Shown: positions 16,635 to 25,139 of the stretch, piece by piece
Position numbering within the stretch: the first letter of the stretch is position 1
Layout: the number at the start of each line of letters is the position of its first letter
Assembly: GCF_021233435.1 (NCBI RefSeq)
Contig: NZ_CP089468.1
Span: forward strand, 2,528,597 to 2,592,596
Direction: 5' to 3'
DNA from: Halobacterium noricense
GTDB lineage: Archaea > Halobacteriota > Halobacteria > Halobacteriales > Halobacteriaceae
DNA: 64,000 nt
The notes under the pieces: generated by a model
Database searches by the model: none
What the model saw: the letters and a program-made list of their open reading frames with translations, nothing else
Told to the model about the DNA's origin: nothing
Translations under genes and position numbers: made by a program

Positions 16635-17201
16635 GTGAAGTCCGGGACGCGCGCGCTCGGCGTCGCGGAGTCCTATCAGGGGGATGCGTCGACGTTCGCC
16701 GGCGCTGTCGTGCGGGCGTCCCGAATCGCGGACGGGTTCTCGTTCACGTCGTGTACGGTCGGCGGCCTCGACAGCACCGCGGCCGTCGTCGACTGCTACC
16801 AGCAGTTGGGTCGCGAGGACGTCCAGTACGTCTTCGTGTCGGGTATCGCGCCCGCGTGGTTCAACGTCGTCGACCTCCACACCGTCCACGACGCGGTCTC
16901 GCGGCCCGTGCTCTCCGTCTCCTTCGAGGCCAGCGAGGGACTCGAAGCCGCCATCCGCCGGGAGTTCTCCGACGACGAACGCGACCGACGACTCGCACGC
17001 TACGAGCGCCAGCCCGACCGCGAGTCCGTACCCGTGAACGACGAACAGGTGTTCGTGCGCGCGGTCGGCTGCGAGAATCCCAAAGAAGTCGTGCGCGCGT
17101 TCACGCCCGAGGGCGGCCGTCCGGAGCCGCTGCGGGTGGCTCGATTGGCGGCACGCGCAGCCGACCGAAGGAAGGGCGCGGGCGACGACTCGGGTCTGTA
17201 A
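16635..17201 (+). CDS. DUF99 family protein (endonuclease V-like fold)
   Basis: A 188-residue archaeal DUF99 (UPF0215) protein: ALGVAESYQGDASTFAGAVV at the start, then a GGLDSTAAVVDCYQQLGRED stretch, FVSGIAPAWFNVVDL, and an RPVLSVSFEASEGLEAAI segment. The fold is related to endonuclease V, but the biochemical role is unproven. GTG start at 16635. The uracil-DNA glycosylase gene follows after 32 nt, consistent with a nucleic-acid repair link (inference). Confidence 0.85.
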   Translation: MKSGTRALGVAESYQGDASTFAGAVVRASRIADGFSFTSCTVGGLDSTAAVVDCYQQLGREDVQYVFVSGIAPAWFNVVDLHTVHDAVSRPVLSVSFEASEGLEAAIRREFSDDERDRRLARYERQPDRESVPVNDEQVFVRAVGCENPKEVVRAFTPEGGRPEPLRVARLAARAADRRKGAGDDSGL

Positions 17202-17233
17202 CGCTTAACCCGGCAGCCGTGGTCGACTCACGC

Positions 17234-17830
17234 ATGAGCGACATCGACGGCATGGAGGGCGTGGAAGTCACGGAGTGCACGCGCTGTGCGGACCTCACCG
17301 AGTCCCGCAGCCAAATCGTGAACGGCGACGGCCCCGAGGACGCCGGCGTGCTGTTCGTCGGGGAAGCACCCGGCGAATCCGAGGACGAGGAGGGCGTGCC
17401 GTTCGTCGGGCGCAGCGGCGACGTGCTCGACGACGAACTCCGGGACGCGGGGCTGCCGCGCGCGGACGTCCGAATCACGAACTGCGTGCGGTGTCGACCG
17501 CCCGAGAACCGCGACCCCAGTCAGGAGGAGCTGGCGAACTGCCGGCCGTACCTCGAACGCGAAATCGAACTCGTCGACCCCGAGGTCGTCGTCACGCTCG
17601 GGAAGGTGCCCGGCGAACACCTGCTCGGGCGGGACGTCGCGGTGACGAACGAAGCCGGCAGCGTCGAGCGCGTCGAACTCGGCGGCGAGCCCCGCGAAGT
17701 GCTGATTTGTCTGCATCCGGCGGCGACGCTGTACGACGCGAGCCAGCGCGAGACGTTCACGGAGACGATAGCAAAAGCGGCGACGATAGCGGGCGGGAAC
17801 AGCGGGCAGTCCCAGTTGGGGGACTACTGA
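17234..17830 (+). CDS. Uracil-DNA glycosylase (Fe-S, family 4-like)
   Basis: A 198-residue repair enzyme removing uracil from deaminated DNA. Four cysteines suited to a [4Fe-4S] cluster are C15, C18, C87 and C103. The GEAPG motif is at 43-47 and the catalytic-loop-type CLHPAATLY near the C-terminus. ATG at 17234 places the first cysteine pair correctly. Convergent with the phn operon, with a 1-nt gap. Confidence 0.9.
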   Translation: MSDIDGMEGVEVTECTRCADLTESRSQIVNGDGPEDAGVLFVGEAPGESEDEEGVPFVGRSGDVLDDELRDAGLPRADVRITNCVRCRPPENRDPSQEELANCRPYLEREIELVDPEVVVTLGKVPGEHLLGRDVAVTNEAGSVERVELGGEPREVLICLHPAATLYDASQRETFTETIAKAATIAGGNSGQSQLGDY

Positions 17831-17831
17831 G

Positions 17832-18842
17832 TTACTGCCAGAGCGTGCGGACCATCCGCTGGGGGAACTCCACGATGAGTGCGATGAGCCCCTGGGACTC
17901 CTCGGTGCCGCGGATGTACGCGCGGACGCGCTGGCTGACGACTTCCACGGAGATGACGAGCACGAAGATGACCAGAATCGTCGCCATCATGTTCGTGTAC
18001 TTGAACAGCCCGCGCTGAGTCTGGAGGACGTAGCCCAGACCGCCGCCGCCGATGAGCCCCATGGTGACGGCGATGCGCGTGTTGATTTCGAGGATGTACA
18101 TCGTCCACGCGATGAACGGCGAGAACACCTGACTCAGCATGCCGAAGACGACGCGCTGGGGGCCGCTTGCCCCGGTCGAGCCGATGGCCTCGATGGGGCC
18201 GTCCTCGACCTCTTCGAGAGCGTCCGTGAACAGCCGGCCGAGATTCCCCATGGTGTCGGTGCCGATAGCGAGTGTCGCCGTGAACGGCGTGACGCCGCCC
18301 AGCGGGATGTAGATGAGCGCCCAGACGAGCGCGGGAATCGCGCGGATGACGCTCATCGTGCCGCGGAAGATGAAGTTGAACGGGTACGGCGTGACGCGCT
18401 CGGAGCCCAGCACGCCCAGCAGGAGCGCGCCCGGCAGCCCGAGCACGGTGCCCGCGAACCCCATCGCGAGCGTGATGAACATCTGTCCGGGGACGAACGT
18501 CCAATTCCAGAACGCGACGCCCGCGCCGTTGGTGTGGAGTTCGAAGAGGAGGTCGTTCTGCTGGATGAACGACCAGTACGCGCCCGTGTCCACGAATGGG
18601 ATGCCGAAGATTTCGCCGGGCGGGAAGAACTGTCCGAGTGCGTCCCGGAAGTCCGGCCAGTACTCCATGATTTCGGCGATGGAGAAGCCGACCTGGCCGA
18701 GCGCCAGCGAGAACAGCCAGCCGAACACGACCAGCGCGAACAGGCCGAAGACCTGTCGCGCGCGCTTGTTGATGCGGAGGCGGGTGAACTGCTCCTGGAC
18801 CGACTCAGAGACGGACTGCTCGGATTCTGACTCCGTGCTCAT
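17832..18842 (-). CDS. phnE: Phosphonate-type ABC transporter permease
   Basis: A 336-residue membrane protein with about six to seven spans. The central part has the ABC permease loop pattern (ALEEVEDGPIEAIGSTGASG) contacting the ATPase. The product fits PhnE, moving phosphonate or a related oxyanion. The start overlaps the phnC stop by 4 nt (ATGA), giving the order phnD-phnC-phnE on the minus strand. Confidence 0.88.
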   Translation of the reverse strand: MSTESESEQSVSESVQEQFTRLRINKRARQVFGLFALVVFGWLFSLALGQVGFSIAEIMEYWPDFRDALGQFFPPGEIFGIPFVDTGAYWSFIQQNDLLFELHTNGAGVAFWNWTFVPGQMFITLAMGFAGTVLGLPGALLLGVLGSERVTPYPFNFIFRGTMSVIRAIPALVWALIYIPLGGVTPFTATLAIGTDTMGNLGRLFTDALEEVEDGPIEAIGSTGASGPQRVVFGMLSQVFSPFIAWTMYILEINTRIAVTMGLIGGGGLGYVLQTQRGLFKYTNMMATILVIFVLVISVEVVSQRVRAYIRGTEESQGLIALIVEFPQRMVRTLWQ

Positions 18843-19582
18843 GCTTCGGCCTCCGTGCGAATCGCTTCGGTTTCGATGGTCCCGTAAATCTCGTCGATGA
18901 CGTCGACCGTGAGGTCGTCGCGGTAGCCGTCGAAGATGACCTCGCCGTCCTTCATGCCGAGGAAGCGCTCCCCGAACTCGCGGGCGATGTTCACCTGGTG
19001 GAGGCTGGCGAGCGTCGACAGGCCGCGCTCGTCGGCCGCCGCACGGATGTACGCCATCACCTGTTCGGCCGACGCCGGGTCGAGGCTCGCAACCGGCTCG
19101 TCGGCGAGCAGGAGGTTCGGTTTCTGAACGAGCGCGCGTGCGATGCCGACGCGCTGCTGTTGGCCGCCGCTCATCTGCCCGACCGACTGCCCGGACTCCT
19201 CGAGCAGGCCGACGGTTTCGAGGGCGCGCAGCGCCTCGTACTTGTCCTCCTCGGGGTAGCGGCCGAGCAGACTGTTGAAGAAGGACGTGCGGCCGAGTGC
19301 ACCCGTGAGGGCGTTGTTGTACGCGCTCATCTCCTCGATGAGGTAGTGCTGCTGGAACACCATCGCGACGTCGTCCCGCGGCCCCTCGACGGGGTCGCCG
19401 TTGATGGTGATGGACCCCTCCGTCGGCTCGGTGATACCGTTGAGACAGCGCAGAAGCGTCGACTTCCCCGCGCCGGACTCGCCGAGCACGACGACGAACT
19501 CACCGTCGGGGATGGTGAACGAGACGTCGTCGACAGCTTGAATCTCACCGTAGGATTTGCTCAGGTTTGAGACTTCAATCAT
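18839..19582 (-). CDS. phnC: Phosphonate-type ABC transporter ATP-binding protein
   Basis: A 247-residue ABC ATPase. Walker A is GESGAGKST near residue 34, the signature is MSGGQQQRVGIARAL, Walker B is LLLADEPVASLDP, and the switch histidine is in LASLHQVNIAREFG. The QQHYLIEEMSAYNNAL segment is typical of PhnC. It energises import together with the phnE and phnD products. Confidence 0.92.
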   Translation of the reverse strand: MIEVSNLSKSYGEIQAVDDVSFTIPDGEFVVVLGESGAGKSTLLRCLNGITEPTEGSITINGDPVEGPRDDVAMVFQQHYLIEEMSAYNNALTGALGRTSFFNSLLGRYPEEDKYEALRALETVGLLEESGQSVGQMSGGQQQRVGIARALVQKPNLLLADEPVASLDPASAEQVMAYIRAAADERGLSTLASLHQVNIAREFGERFLGMKDGEVIFDGYRDDLTVDVIDEIYGTIETEAIRTEAEA

Positions 19583-19669
19583 TACTTGTGCGGCCGCCTG
19601 ACCCGGCTGGCGGGCTTGTAGGGGGTCATCACGGGTGACAAATAGGTTAATCGATTAGGCGTGTCGGCG

Positions 19670-20692
19670 TTACGCGTTCCCGAGCTCGACGCCGAGCTCC
19701 TCGAAGGCGTCGCGGACCGGCTGGTAGTCCTCGACGGAGCCCTCGCTGAGCCCCGTGAACCAGAGCTGCTGGTCGTCCGAGAGGTCCTCGTTGATGAGGT
19801 CTTCCTCGGTGGCGCTCAGCAGCGCGTCGGTGACGTCGGACTTGACCGTCGCGTCGAGCCCCGAGCGGATGAGGATGGGCGCGCGCGGAATCGGGTTCGA
19901 GGATTTCAGCAGCTGCAGCTCCGGGGATTCGGTGCCGAGGTCGCCGTCGTTCTCGGCGGACATGTCGAGGAACTCCTGGGGGAACTGGTCTTTGGGGACG
20001 TGGGGGGCCGTGGAGAACGCGCCGGTACCGGCGGCCTTCACGGGGTCGCGGTTGATGAGCGTCTCGCGGGCTTGCGAGTGGTCCGACCACTGGCCCTCGA
20101 AGTCGTTGGGCGTGCCGTTGGGCGCGCCGCCGGTGTCGAGGCCCGCCTGCTTGAGCATGTACAGCGGGAAGATGGAGCCGCTCGTGGAGAGGCGGTCGGC
20201 GAACGCGACCGTCTCGCCTTCGAGGTCCGAGAGCTGCTCGATGTCGCTGTCCGGCGTCGTCGTGATGAGCGAGAAGTACTTCGCCGCGCCGTAGGCGATG
20301 CGGATGCCCGCGACTTCCGCGACGTCGTTGTCCGCGCTCTGGATGGCGATGGCCGGTGCGGCGTCCGCGACGTCCGTCTGGCCGGACTCCAGCGAGGAGT
20401 ACACCGCCGCGTAGTCCGCGGCGACGCTGGAGGTGATGGAGACGTCCGCCTGGGATTCGAGGTAGTCGAACATCGGCTGGTACTGCTGCTGGACGTTGAC
20501 GTCGGATTCGGCCGGCGTCAGCGTGAACGTGAGTTCCGTCGGGCCGCTCTCGGTCGTGCCGGCCGTCGTCCCGGACTCACCGCTCTCGGTGCCGTCGCCG
20601 TCGCCACCGTCACCGGTGCAGCCTGCGAGGCCCGTGAGTCCAGCGATACCTGTCGCACCCGCGATTTTGAGGAATTTGCGTCGTCCCGCCAT
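19670..20692 (-). CDS. phnD: Phosphonate-type ABC transporter substrate-binding lipoprotein
   Basis: A 340-residue protein starting MAGRRKFLKIAGATG, a Tat-type signal with lipobox LAGC, followed by a D/G/E/T-rich linker and a type II periplasmic-binding domain (ELTFTLTPAESDVNVQQQ, then YAAVYSSLESGQTDVADAAP). It captures phosphonate, phosphite or a similar ligand outside the cell. The ATG at 20692 was chosen over one 17 codons upstream because the Tat signal begins there. No phosphonate lyase gene is in the window. Confidence 0.9.
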   Translation of the reverse strand: MAGRRKFLKIAGATGIAGLTGLAGCTGDGGDGDGTESGESGTTAGTTESGPTELTFTLTPAESDVNVQQQYQPMFDYLESQADVSITSSVAADYAAVYSSLESGQTDVADAAPAIAIQSADNDVAEVAGIRIAYGAAKYFSLITTTPDSDIEQLSDLEGETVAFADRLSTSGSIFPLYMLKQAGLDTGGAPNGTPNDFEGQWSDHSQARETLINRDPVKAAGTGAFSTAPHVPKDQFPQEFLDMSAENDGDLGTESPELQLLKSSNPIPRAPILIRSGLDATVKSDVTDALLSATEEDLINEDLSDDQQLWFTGLSEGSVEDYQPVRDAFEELGVELGNA

Positions 20693-20718
20693 GGGAAATT
20701 CGTTTGTGAATACGAGAG

Positions 20719-20747
20719 ATAGTTGAAAAGGTTTGTCATTCAACTAT
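20719..20747 (-). promoter_or_regulatory. Inverted repeat over the phnD core promoter
   Basis: A perfect 9-bp inverted repeat: ATAGTTGAA at 20719-20727 and TTCAACTAT at 20739-20747, spacer 11 nt. The arms lie 27-35 and 47-55 nt before the phnD start, so they cover the TATA/BRE region of a leaderless transcript. This is the expected place for a dimeric repressor or activator of the transporter. The regulator is unknown. Confidence 0.6.
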
Positions 20748-20822
20748 ATCGAACAGTAACCACCACTATGTAACAAACGGCGGAGGGAAACCCACTTGCA
20801 ACTGGGGGGCGAAGTCACGAAC

Positions 20823-21533
20823 ATGAGTATCTCGTCGACCGACCAGACGACGGCCTCGGTCGTCGTCGTGGACTACGGGCTGGGGAACCTCCGGAGTGTC
20901 ACGCGTGGGCTCGAACGCGCGAACGCGGCCGTGACAATCTCGGACGACCCCGGCGCACTCGACGACGCCGACGGCATCGTGCTCCCGGGCGTCGGCGCGT
21001 TCGGCGACGGCATGGAGAACGCCGGCCCGTTCCGCGACGCGCTCGTCGACGCCGCCGACGAGGGTCGCCCGCTGTTCGGCATCTGTTTGGGGATGCAGAT
21101 GCTGCTCACGGAGAGCGAGGAAGCCGAACGCGAGGGCCAGGGCGACGTGCGGGGACTGGACTTGATTCCGGGGCGCAACCGCCGGTTCACGGGCGACGTG
21201 AAGGTCCCGCACATGGGCTGGAACGAGCTCGACGTCGTGCGTGACCACCCGCTCGTCGATGGCGTCGACACCGTCTCGTCAGAGACGCGACGAGCAGACG
21301 GAACCGCGGGCGGTTCCATCGACGGCGAGTACGCGTACTTCGTGCACTCCTACTACGCCGAGCCGGACAGCGACGACCACGTAGTCGCCGAGACCGACTA
21401 CGGCGAGGCGTTCCCGTCCATCGTCGCCAACGACGAGGGCAACGTCTTCGGCACGCAGTTCCACCCCGAGAAGTCCGGGGAGACCGGGCTCCGGATTCTC
21501 CGGAACTTCGTGGACATCTGCGCCGACCAGTAG
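20823..21533 (+). CDS. hisH: Imidazole glycerol phosphate synthase, glutaminase subunit HisH
   Basis: A 236-residue class I amidotransferase. The nucleophile is C88 in FGICLGMQML and the catalytic pair is H214/E216 in QFHPEKSGETG. VVVDYGLGNLRSV opens the domain. It supplies ammonia to HisF in histidine synthesis. A 30-residue acidic insertion (around SSETRRADGTAGGSIDGEY) is haloarchaeal in style. ATG at 20823 is preferred over 20796. No other his gene lies nearby. Confidence 0.95.
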   Translation: MSISSTDQTTASVVVVDYGLGNLRSVTRGLERANAAVTISDDPGALDDADGIVLPGVGAFGDGMENAGPFRDALVDAADEGRPLFGICLGMQMLLTESEEAEREGQGDVRGLDLIPGRNRRFTGDVKVPHMGWNELDVVRDHPLVDGVDTVSSETRRADGTAGGSIDGEYAYFVHSYYAEPDSDDHVVAETDYGEAFPSIVANDEGNVFGTQFHPEKSGETGLRILRNFVDICADQ

Positions 21534-21569
21534 CCGTCAGCGATTCTCACACCCGAACGGCATTTCTCC

Positions 21570-21766
21570 CGCCCGGTTGACAGCGAGCATCCGCGAGCGA
21601 GCGGCTCGAAGAATCCGAGCGAAGCGGTTCACTCCACGAGCGAACGAAGTGAGTGAGTGGAGGCCGACGACCGAAGGGAGCGCCGTAGGCGCGAAGTGAG
21701 GGAGGAGTGCTTTTAGCGTAGCTTTTGCCAGCGAGCGGCCGGAGGCCGCGAGCGCAGCAAAAGGTA
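21570..21766. repeat. 3'-end dispersed repeat element, copy B
   Basis: A block of short palindromes between the convergent hisH and SWIM genes. The conserved core (21720-21765) has outer arms CTTTTGC (21722-21728) and GCAAAAG (21757-21763) and an inner hairpin GCGGCC-gga-GGCCGC. It directly abuts the SWIM stop codon; reading the minus strand, the stop is followed by a CCTTTTGC T-tract. The GAGGAGTGCTTTT module lies just before. It probably acts as a bidirectional terminator. Confidence 0.75.
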
Positions 21767-22105
21767 CTAGATGAAATCCCTAACTTCACTATAATACATG
21801 TCGTGGTGGTCGACTTCGCCGACGCGTTCGGCGATGTCGGTGGCGATGGCGTGCCAGCAGGATTCGTCGTGGTCGAGGTTGTACTGGCTGTCTTGGCAGT
21901 TGCAGTTGCCTTCTTCGACAATATATTCGTCTTCGTGGCCGACGACGACGGTGAAGTCGTTGTACTGTTTGACGCGGCCTTCGCTGGCGGCTTCGATGGC
22001 GCGCTGGCCGCGGTCGCCGTGTTCGGCGAGGATGCGTTCGGTGATGGGGGCGGTGAGTTCGCCGGTGTCGGCGAGTGCGGCCCGCCAGTCGTCGACCTCG
22101 GGCAC
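21767..22105 (-). CDS. SWIM zinc-finger protein
   Basis: A 112-residue protein with the SWIM pattern CxCx12CxH: C68, C70, C83 and H85 (NCNCQDSQYNLDHDESCWHA). The preceding KQYNDFTVVVGHEDEYIVEEG is the beta-hairpin normally before SWIM domains. These domains bind nucleic acid or proteins; a specific role is unknown. Its stop codon lies directly on repeat element B. Divergent from the glyoxylate operon. Confidence 0.88.
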   Translation of the reverse strand: MPEVDDWRAALADTGELTAPITERILAEHGDRGQRAIEAASEGRVKQYNDFTVVVGHEDEYIVEEGNCNCQDSQYNLDHDESCWHAIATDIAERVGEVDHHDMYYSEVRDFI

Positions 22106-22184
22106 GACCCGCTGTTGGGCGGGGCGTGGTTTAGCAGGTTCGGTCGCGCGTCCGTGGTACGGGTTGGCGTATCAAAATAATTCC

Positions 22185-22240
22185 TTAATTATTGTTAATG
22201 CCATTCGAGCCATATTACATTATTATTCATTAACTTTATG
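22185..22240 (+). promoter_or_regulatory. AT-rich imperfect palindrome and TATA box before the glyoxylate operon
   Basis: 22185-22200 and 22218-22233 form an imperfect 16-bp inverted repeat (12 of 16 positions pair) in an otherwise GC-rich region, followed at once by a TATA-like AACTTTATG (22232-22240). A start of transcription near 22262 would leave a leader of about 80 nt before the small ORF. This is a likely operator for carbon-source control of aceA and aceB. Confidence 0.5.
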
Positions 22241-22341
22241 CGGCTGGTCGTCCCGTCACCAGTTGCGATGCCCGTAGTACGCCACCGCACGACTGCTCGC
22301 ACCGACTATCGACCGCCACAACGACCCACAGAAACCCCACC

Positions 22342-22473
22342 ATGCCCACCTACACCGACATAGAGAACACCGGCGCGCCGGTCGTCCCGGACCTCCGGGG
22401 CGACGCCGACGAGGAAGAATCGCTCGCTGAGACCGTCTGGAGCCACCGACACACGGAGCCAACTGATGAGTGA
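22342..22473 (+). CDS. Small acidic ORF overlapping the start of aceA
   Basis: A 43-residue reading frame: [20 protein letters not shown] then [20 protein letters not shown] and TDE. It overlaps aceA by 8 nt (ATGAGTGA), an arrangement that favours translational coupling. Codon use is haloarchaeal (acidic, GC-rich third positions). No known family; it may be a leader peptide or a real microprotein of the glyoxylate operon. Confidence 0.5.
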   Translation: MPTYTDIENTGAPVVPDLRGDADEEESLAETVWSHRHTEPTDE

Positions 22474-23518
22474 CGACTACCCCGACTACACGCACCGAGA
22501 CATCGACAACGCCGCCGGCCGCGAGTTCCGCGAGCTGCTCGCGGACGACGACCCCTACGTGTTCGCGCCCGGCCTCTACCACGCCCTCGACGCGCGGCTC
22601 GCCGAACGCGCCGGCCACGACGCCGTCTACATGAGCGGCTACTCGACGGTCCTCGGGCAGTTCGGCTTCCCGGACCTCGAAATGGTGTCGATGACCGAGA
22701 TGGTCGAGAACGCCAAGCGCATCGTCGACGCCACCAGCCTCCCGGTCGTCGCTGACGCCGACACCGGGTACGGCGGCGTCCACAACGTCCGGCGCGCCGT
22801 CCGCGAGTACGAGAAGGCCGGCGTCGCCGCGATTCACATCGAGGACCAGACGACGCCCAAGCGCTGTGGCCACATCGCCGGGAAGGAAATCGTCTCCCGG
22901 GAGAAGGCCCGCGCGCGCTTCGAAGCCGCCGTCGACGCCACGCAGTCCGAGGACACCGTCATCATCGCGCGCACCGACGCGTACGGCTCCGCGAACGGTG
23001 ACTGGGAGGAACACCTCGAACGCGGCCGCATCTACGCGGACGCCGGCGTCGACCTCGTCTGGCCGGAGATGCCCGACCCGTCCCGCGAGGACGCCGTCGA
23101 GTACGCCGAAACCATCCACGAGACCCACCCGGACCTCGATCTGGCGTTCAACTACTCGTCGTCGTTCGCGTGGAGCGAGGAGGACGACCCGCTAACCTTC
23201 GAGGAGCTCGGCGACCTCGGCTACGAGTACATCTTCATCACCCTCTACGGCCTCCACTCGGGCGCGCACGCCGTCTACGAGGACATGGAGAACATCGCGA
23301 ACAACGCCGAGCAGGCGCAGTTCGACCTCGAAGACCGCTACCTCGGCCACGAGACCGAGAGCCACCACGACCTCTCGCTGGTCAGCCGCTACCAGGACAT
23401 CGAGACCCAGTTCGACCCCGAGGCTCGTCGCCGCATCGAGGAGTCCGAGGGGTACAGCGAGGACGAGAGCGACCCGATTACGGCCGACGACGAGGCCGCG
23501 GCGACGCAGGATGACTGA
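22466..23518 (+). CDS. aceA: Isocitrate lyase
   Basis: A 350-residue enzyme of the isocitrate/methylisocitrate lyase family, splitting isocitrate into glyoxylate and succinate. The catalytic loop KRCGH holds C134; the metal/substrate site [11 protein letters not shown] is at 94-104 and HIEDQ near 124. The length is the short archaeal form. The stop overlaps the aceB start, so the two glyoxylate-shunt enzymes are made together. Confidence 0.93.
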   Translation: MSDDYPDYTHRDIDNAAGREFRELLADDDPYVFAPGLYHALDARLAERAGHDAVYMSGYSTVLGQFGFPDLEMVSMTEMVENAKRIVDATSLPVVADADTGYGGVHNVRRAVREYEKAGVAAIHIEDQTTPKRCGHIAGKEIVSREKARARFEAAVDATQSEDTVIIARTDAYGSANGDWEEHLERGRIYADAGVDLVWPEMPDPSREDAVEYAETIHETHPDLDLAFNYSSSFAWSEEDDPLTFEELGDLGYEYIFITLYGLHSGAHAVYEDMENIANNAEQAQFDLEDRYLGHETESHHDLSLVSRYQDIETQFDPEARRRIEESEGYSEDESDPITADDEAAATQDD

Positions 23519-24821
23519 CCCGACCGCGCGCCACTACGAGCGCGAGTTCGTGCGGACGTTCTTCACGTCCCCGACGGCCGTGGAGGGCGAGGACGACTCC
23601 GCGAAACTGCTGCGCAGCGCGGCGCAACTGCGCGGCATCGAGGCACCGGACGTCTGGGTGCCGGACAACGAGGACGCCACCGCGCCCTCGATGCGCACGG
23701 AGGGCGCACGGAACATCGTCGACGTGGTGAGCGAGCACGGGAGCGAGTTCCCCGGCGAAATCCACCCGCGCGTGGTCTGGCACCGCGAGCGCCCGTCCAC
23801 CCGCTACCGCGGGTTCCAGCAGATGCTCACCATCGCCGACCCTGACGGCGGCGCTGTCGAGCACATCGACGGCTTCGTCGTCCCGGAGGTCGGCGACATC
23901 GACGACTGGAAGAAGGCCGACGAGGCCATCACCGTCGTCGAACACGAGCACGGCCTCGACGAGGGCAGCCTGTCGATGTCGGTCATCGTCGAGAGCGGCG
24001 AAGCCGAGCTCGCGATGGGCGACCTCCGCGAGGAGATGGGCAACCCCTCGAACAACCTCGAACGCATGTTCCTGCTCGTCGACGGCGAAGTCGACTACAC
24101 CAAGGACATGCGCGCGATGACCCCCACCGGGGAGCTGCCACCGTGGCCCGAACTCCGCCACAACACCTCCCGGGGCGCTAGCGCCGCCGGCCTCGTCGCC
24201 GTCGACGGTCCCTACGACGACATCCGCGACGTCGACGGCTACCGCCAGCGCATGCAGGACAACCGCGCGAAGGGGATGACCGGCATCTGGTCGCTCACCC
24301 CCGAGCAGGTCGAAGTCGCCAACACCGCGCCACTCCCGCCCGAGACGGGGAGTTGGCTGCTCGACGTCGACGGCCGCGAGGTCGAACTCGACGCCGAGGA
24401 CGACCGCCAAGTCTACGACGGCGACGACCTCTCCCTATCGGAGTCGGCCGGCGGCTACGTGCTCGGTGTCGGCGGCGACGAGCGCGAACTCTCGGAGGAG
24501 GAGCTCCGCGATGAACTGCTCGACCGGACGTCATACGTCCCCAGCATGAACGACATCGTCGACTCCATGGAGGAGTTCGAAGCCGCGAAGGAAGCGGGCA
24601 AGGGCGCCATCGCGATGACCCAGGCCGCCACCCTCGACATCGACGGCGTCACTGTGGACCTGAGCAAGGACCGGATGTGGGACGAGGCCACTTACCAAGC
24701 CGCTCAGACGCCGATTACCCTCTTCCAGGACGTCTACCAGCACCGCCCCGACCAGCACGACGACCTCCAAGCCAAGTACGGCGAAGACGTCGTCGAACGC
24801 GCCACGAACGTCGGGAACTGA
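23511..24821 (+). CDS. aceB: Malate synthase, haloarchaeal type
   Basis: A 436-residue protein related to the CitE/HpcH aldolase fold, not to bacterial AceB or Glc[35 protein letters not shown] and [20 protein letters not shown]. This short malate synthase class is known from Haloferax beside aceA. It joins glyoxylate and acetyl-CoA to malate. The start overlaps aceA by 8 nt. The context is strong support. Confidence 0.88.
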   Translation: MTDPTARHYEREFVRTFFTSPTAVEGEDDSAKLLRSAAQLRGIEAPDVWVPDNEDATAPSMRTEGARNIVDVVSEHGSEFPGEIHPRVVWHRERPSTRYRGFQQMLTIADPDGGAVEHIDGFVVPEVGDIDDWKKADEAITVVEHEHGLDEGSLSMSVIVESGEAELAMGDLREEMGNPSNNLERMFLLVDGEVDYTKDMRAMTPTGELPPWPELRHNTSRGASAAGLVAVDGPYDDIRDVDGYRQRMQDNRAKGMTGIWSLTPEQVEVANTAPLPPETGSWLLDVDGREVELDAEDDRQVYDGDDLSLSESAGGYVLGVGGDERELSEEELRDELLDRTSYVPSMNDIVDSMEEFEAAKEAGKGAIAMTQAATLDIDGVTVDLSKDRMWDEATYQAAQTPITLFQDVYQHRPDQHDDLQAKYGEDVVERATNVGN

Positions 24822-25139
24822 CGACGCGCGGCCGCACGCGGACGTGCTCAGCCCGCTCGCGGCCGTTCCGTCGGCATCCAGAATCTCGTAGCTCGGGAGG
24901 TTCTCGCCTCCCACTTCTCGCGACCCACAGTGCTCGCTGTGCTCACGCCTCGCTACGCTCACCGTTCGCGTGGTTCGAGGGCGCTTCGCGCCCTCGCAGC
25001 TCACGGCTCACTGTGTTCGCCGTTCGTCGTTCCGTGCTCTCCCGTCTGGTCGCGCACGCGCTCAGCGCTCGCTTATTCCGAGGAGGTTTCACCTCCTCGC
25101 AACCGTCGGCCTTTTTTCTGCGTCGCACCGAGTAGCGGT
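24822..25139. repeat. Gene-free 318-bp hairpin array between aceB and trm1
   Basis: No credible ORF. Several perfect short hairpins lie in series: GGGAGG-ttctcg-CCTCCC (24895-24912), CGAGGGCGC-ttc-GCGCCCTCG (24976-24996) and CGAGGAGGT-ttc-ACCTCCTCG (25079-25099), plus weaker repeats of CTCGCTGTGCTCAC type between them. A T-run (CCTTTTTTCTG, about 25110-25120) precedes trm1. It is related in style, though not in core sequence, to the 3'-end elements elsewhere. Possible roles are termination after aceB or a structured leader for trm1. Confidence 0.7.

Noticed and set aside
22238-22362. An earlier small ORF starting in the aceA leader
   Set aside because: The ATG overlaps the TATA box, and the frame is R/P/T-rich with no acidic bias, unlike the neighbouring genes.
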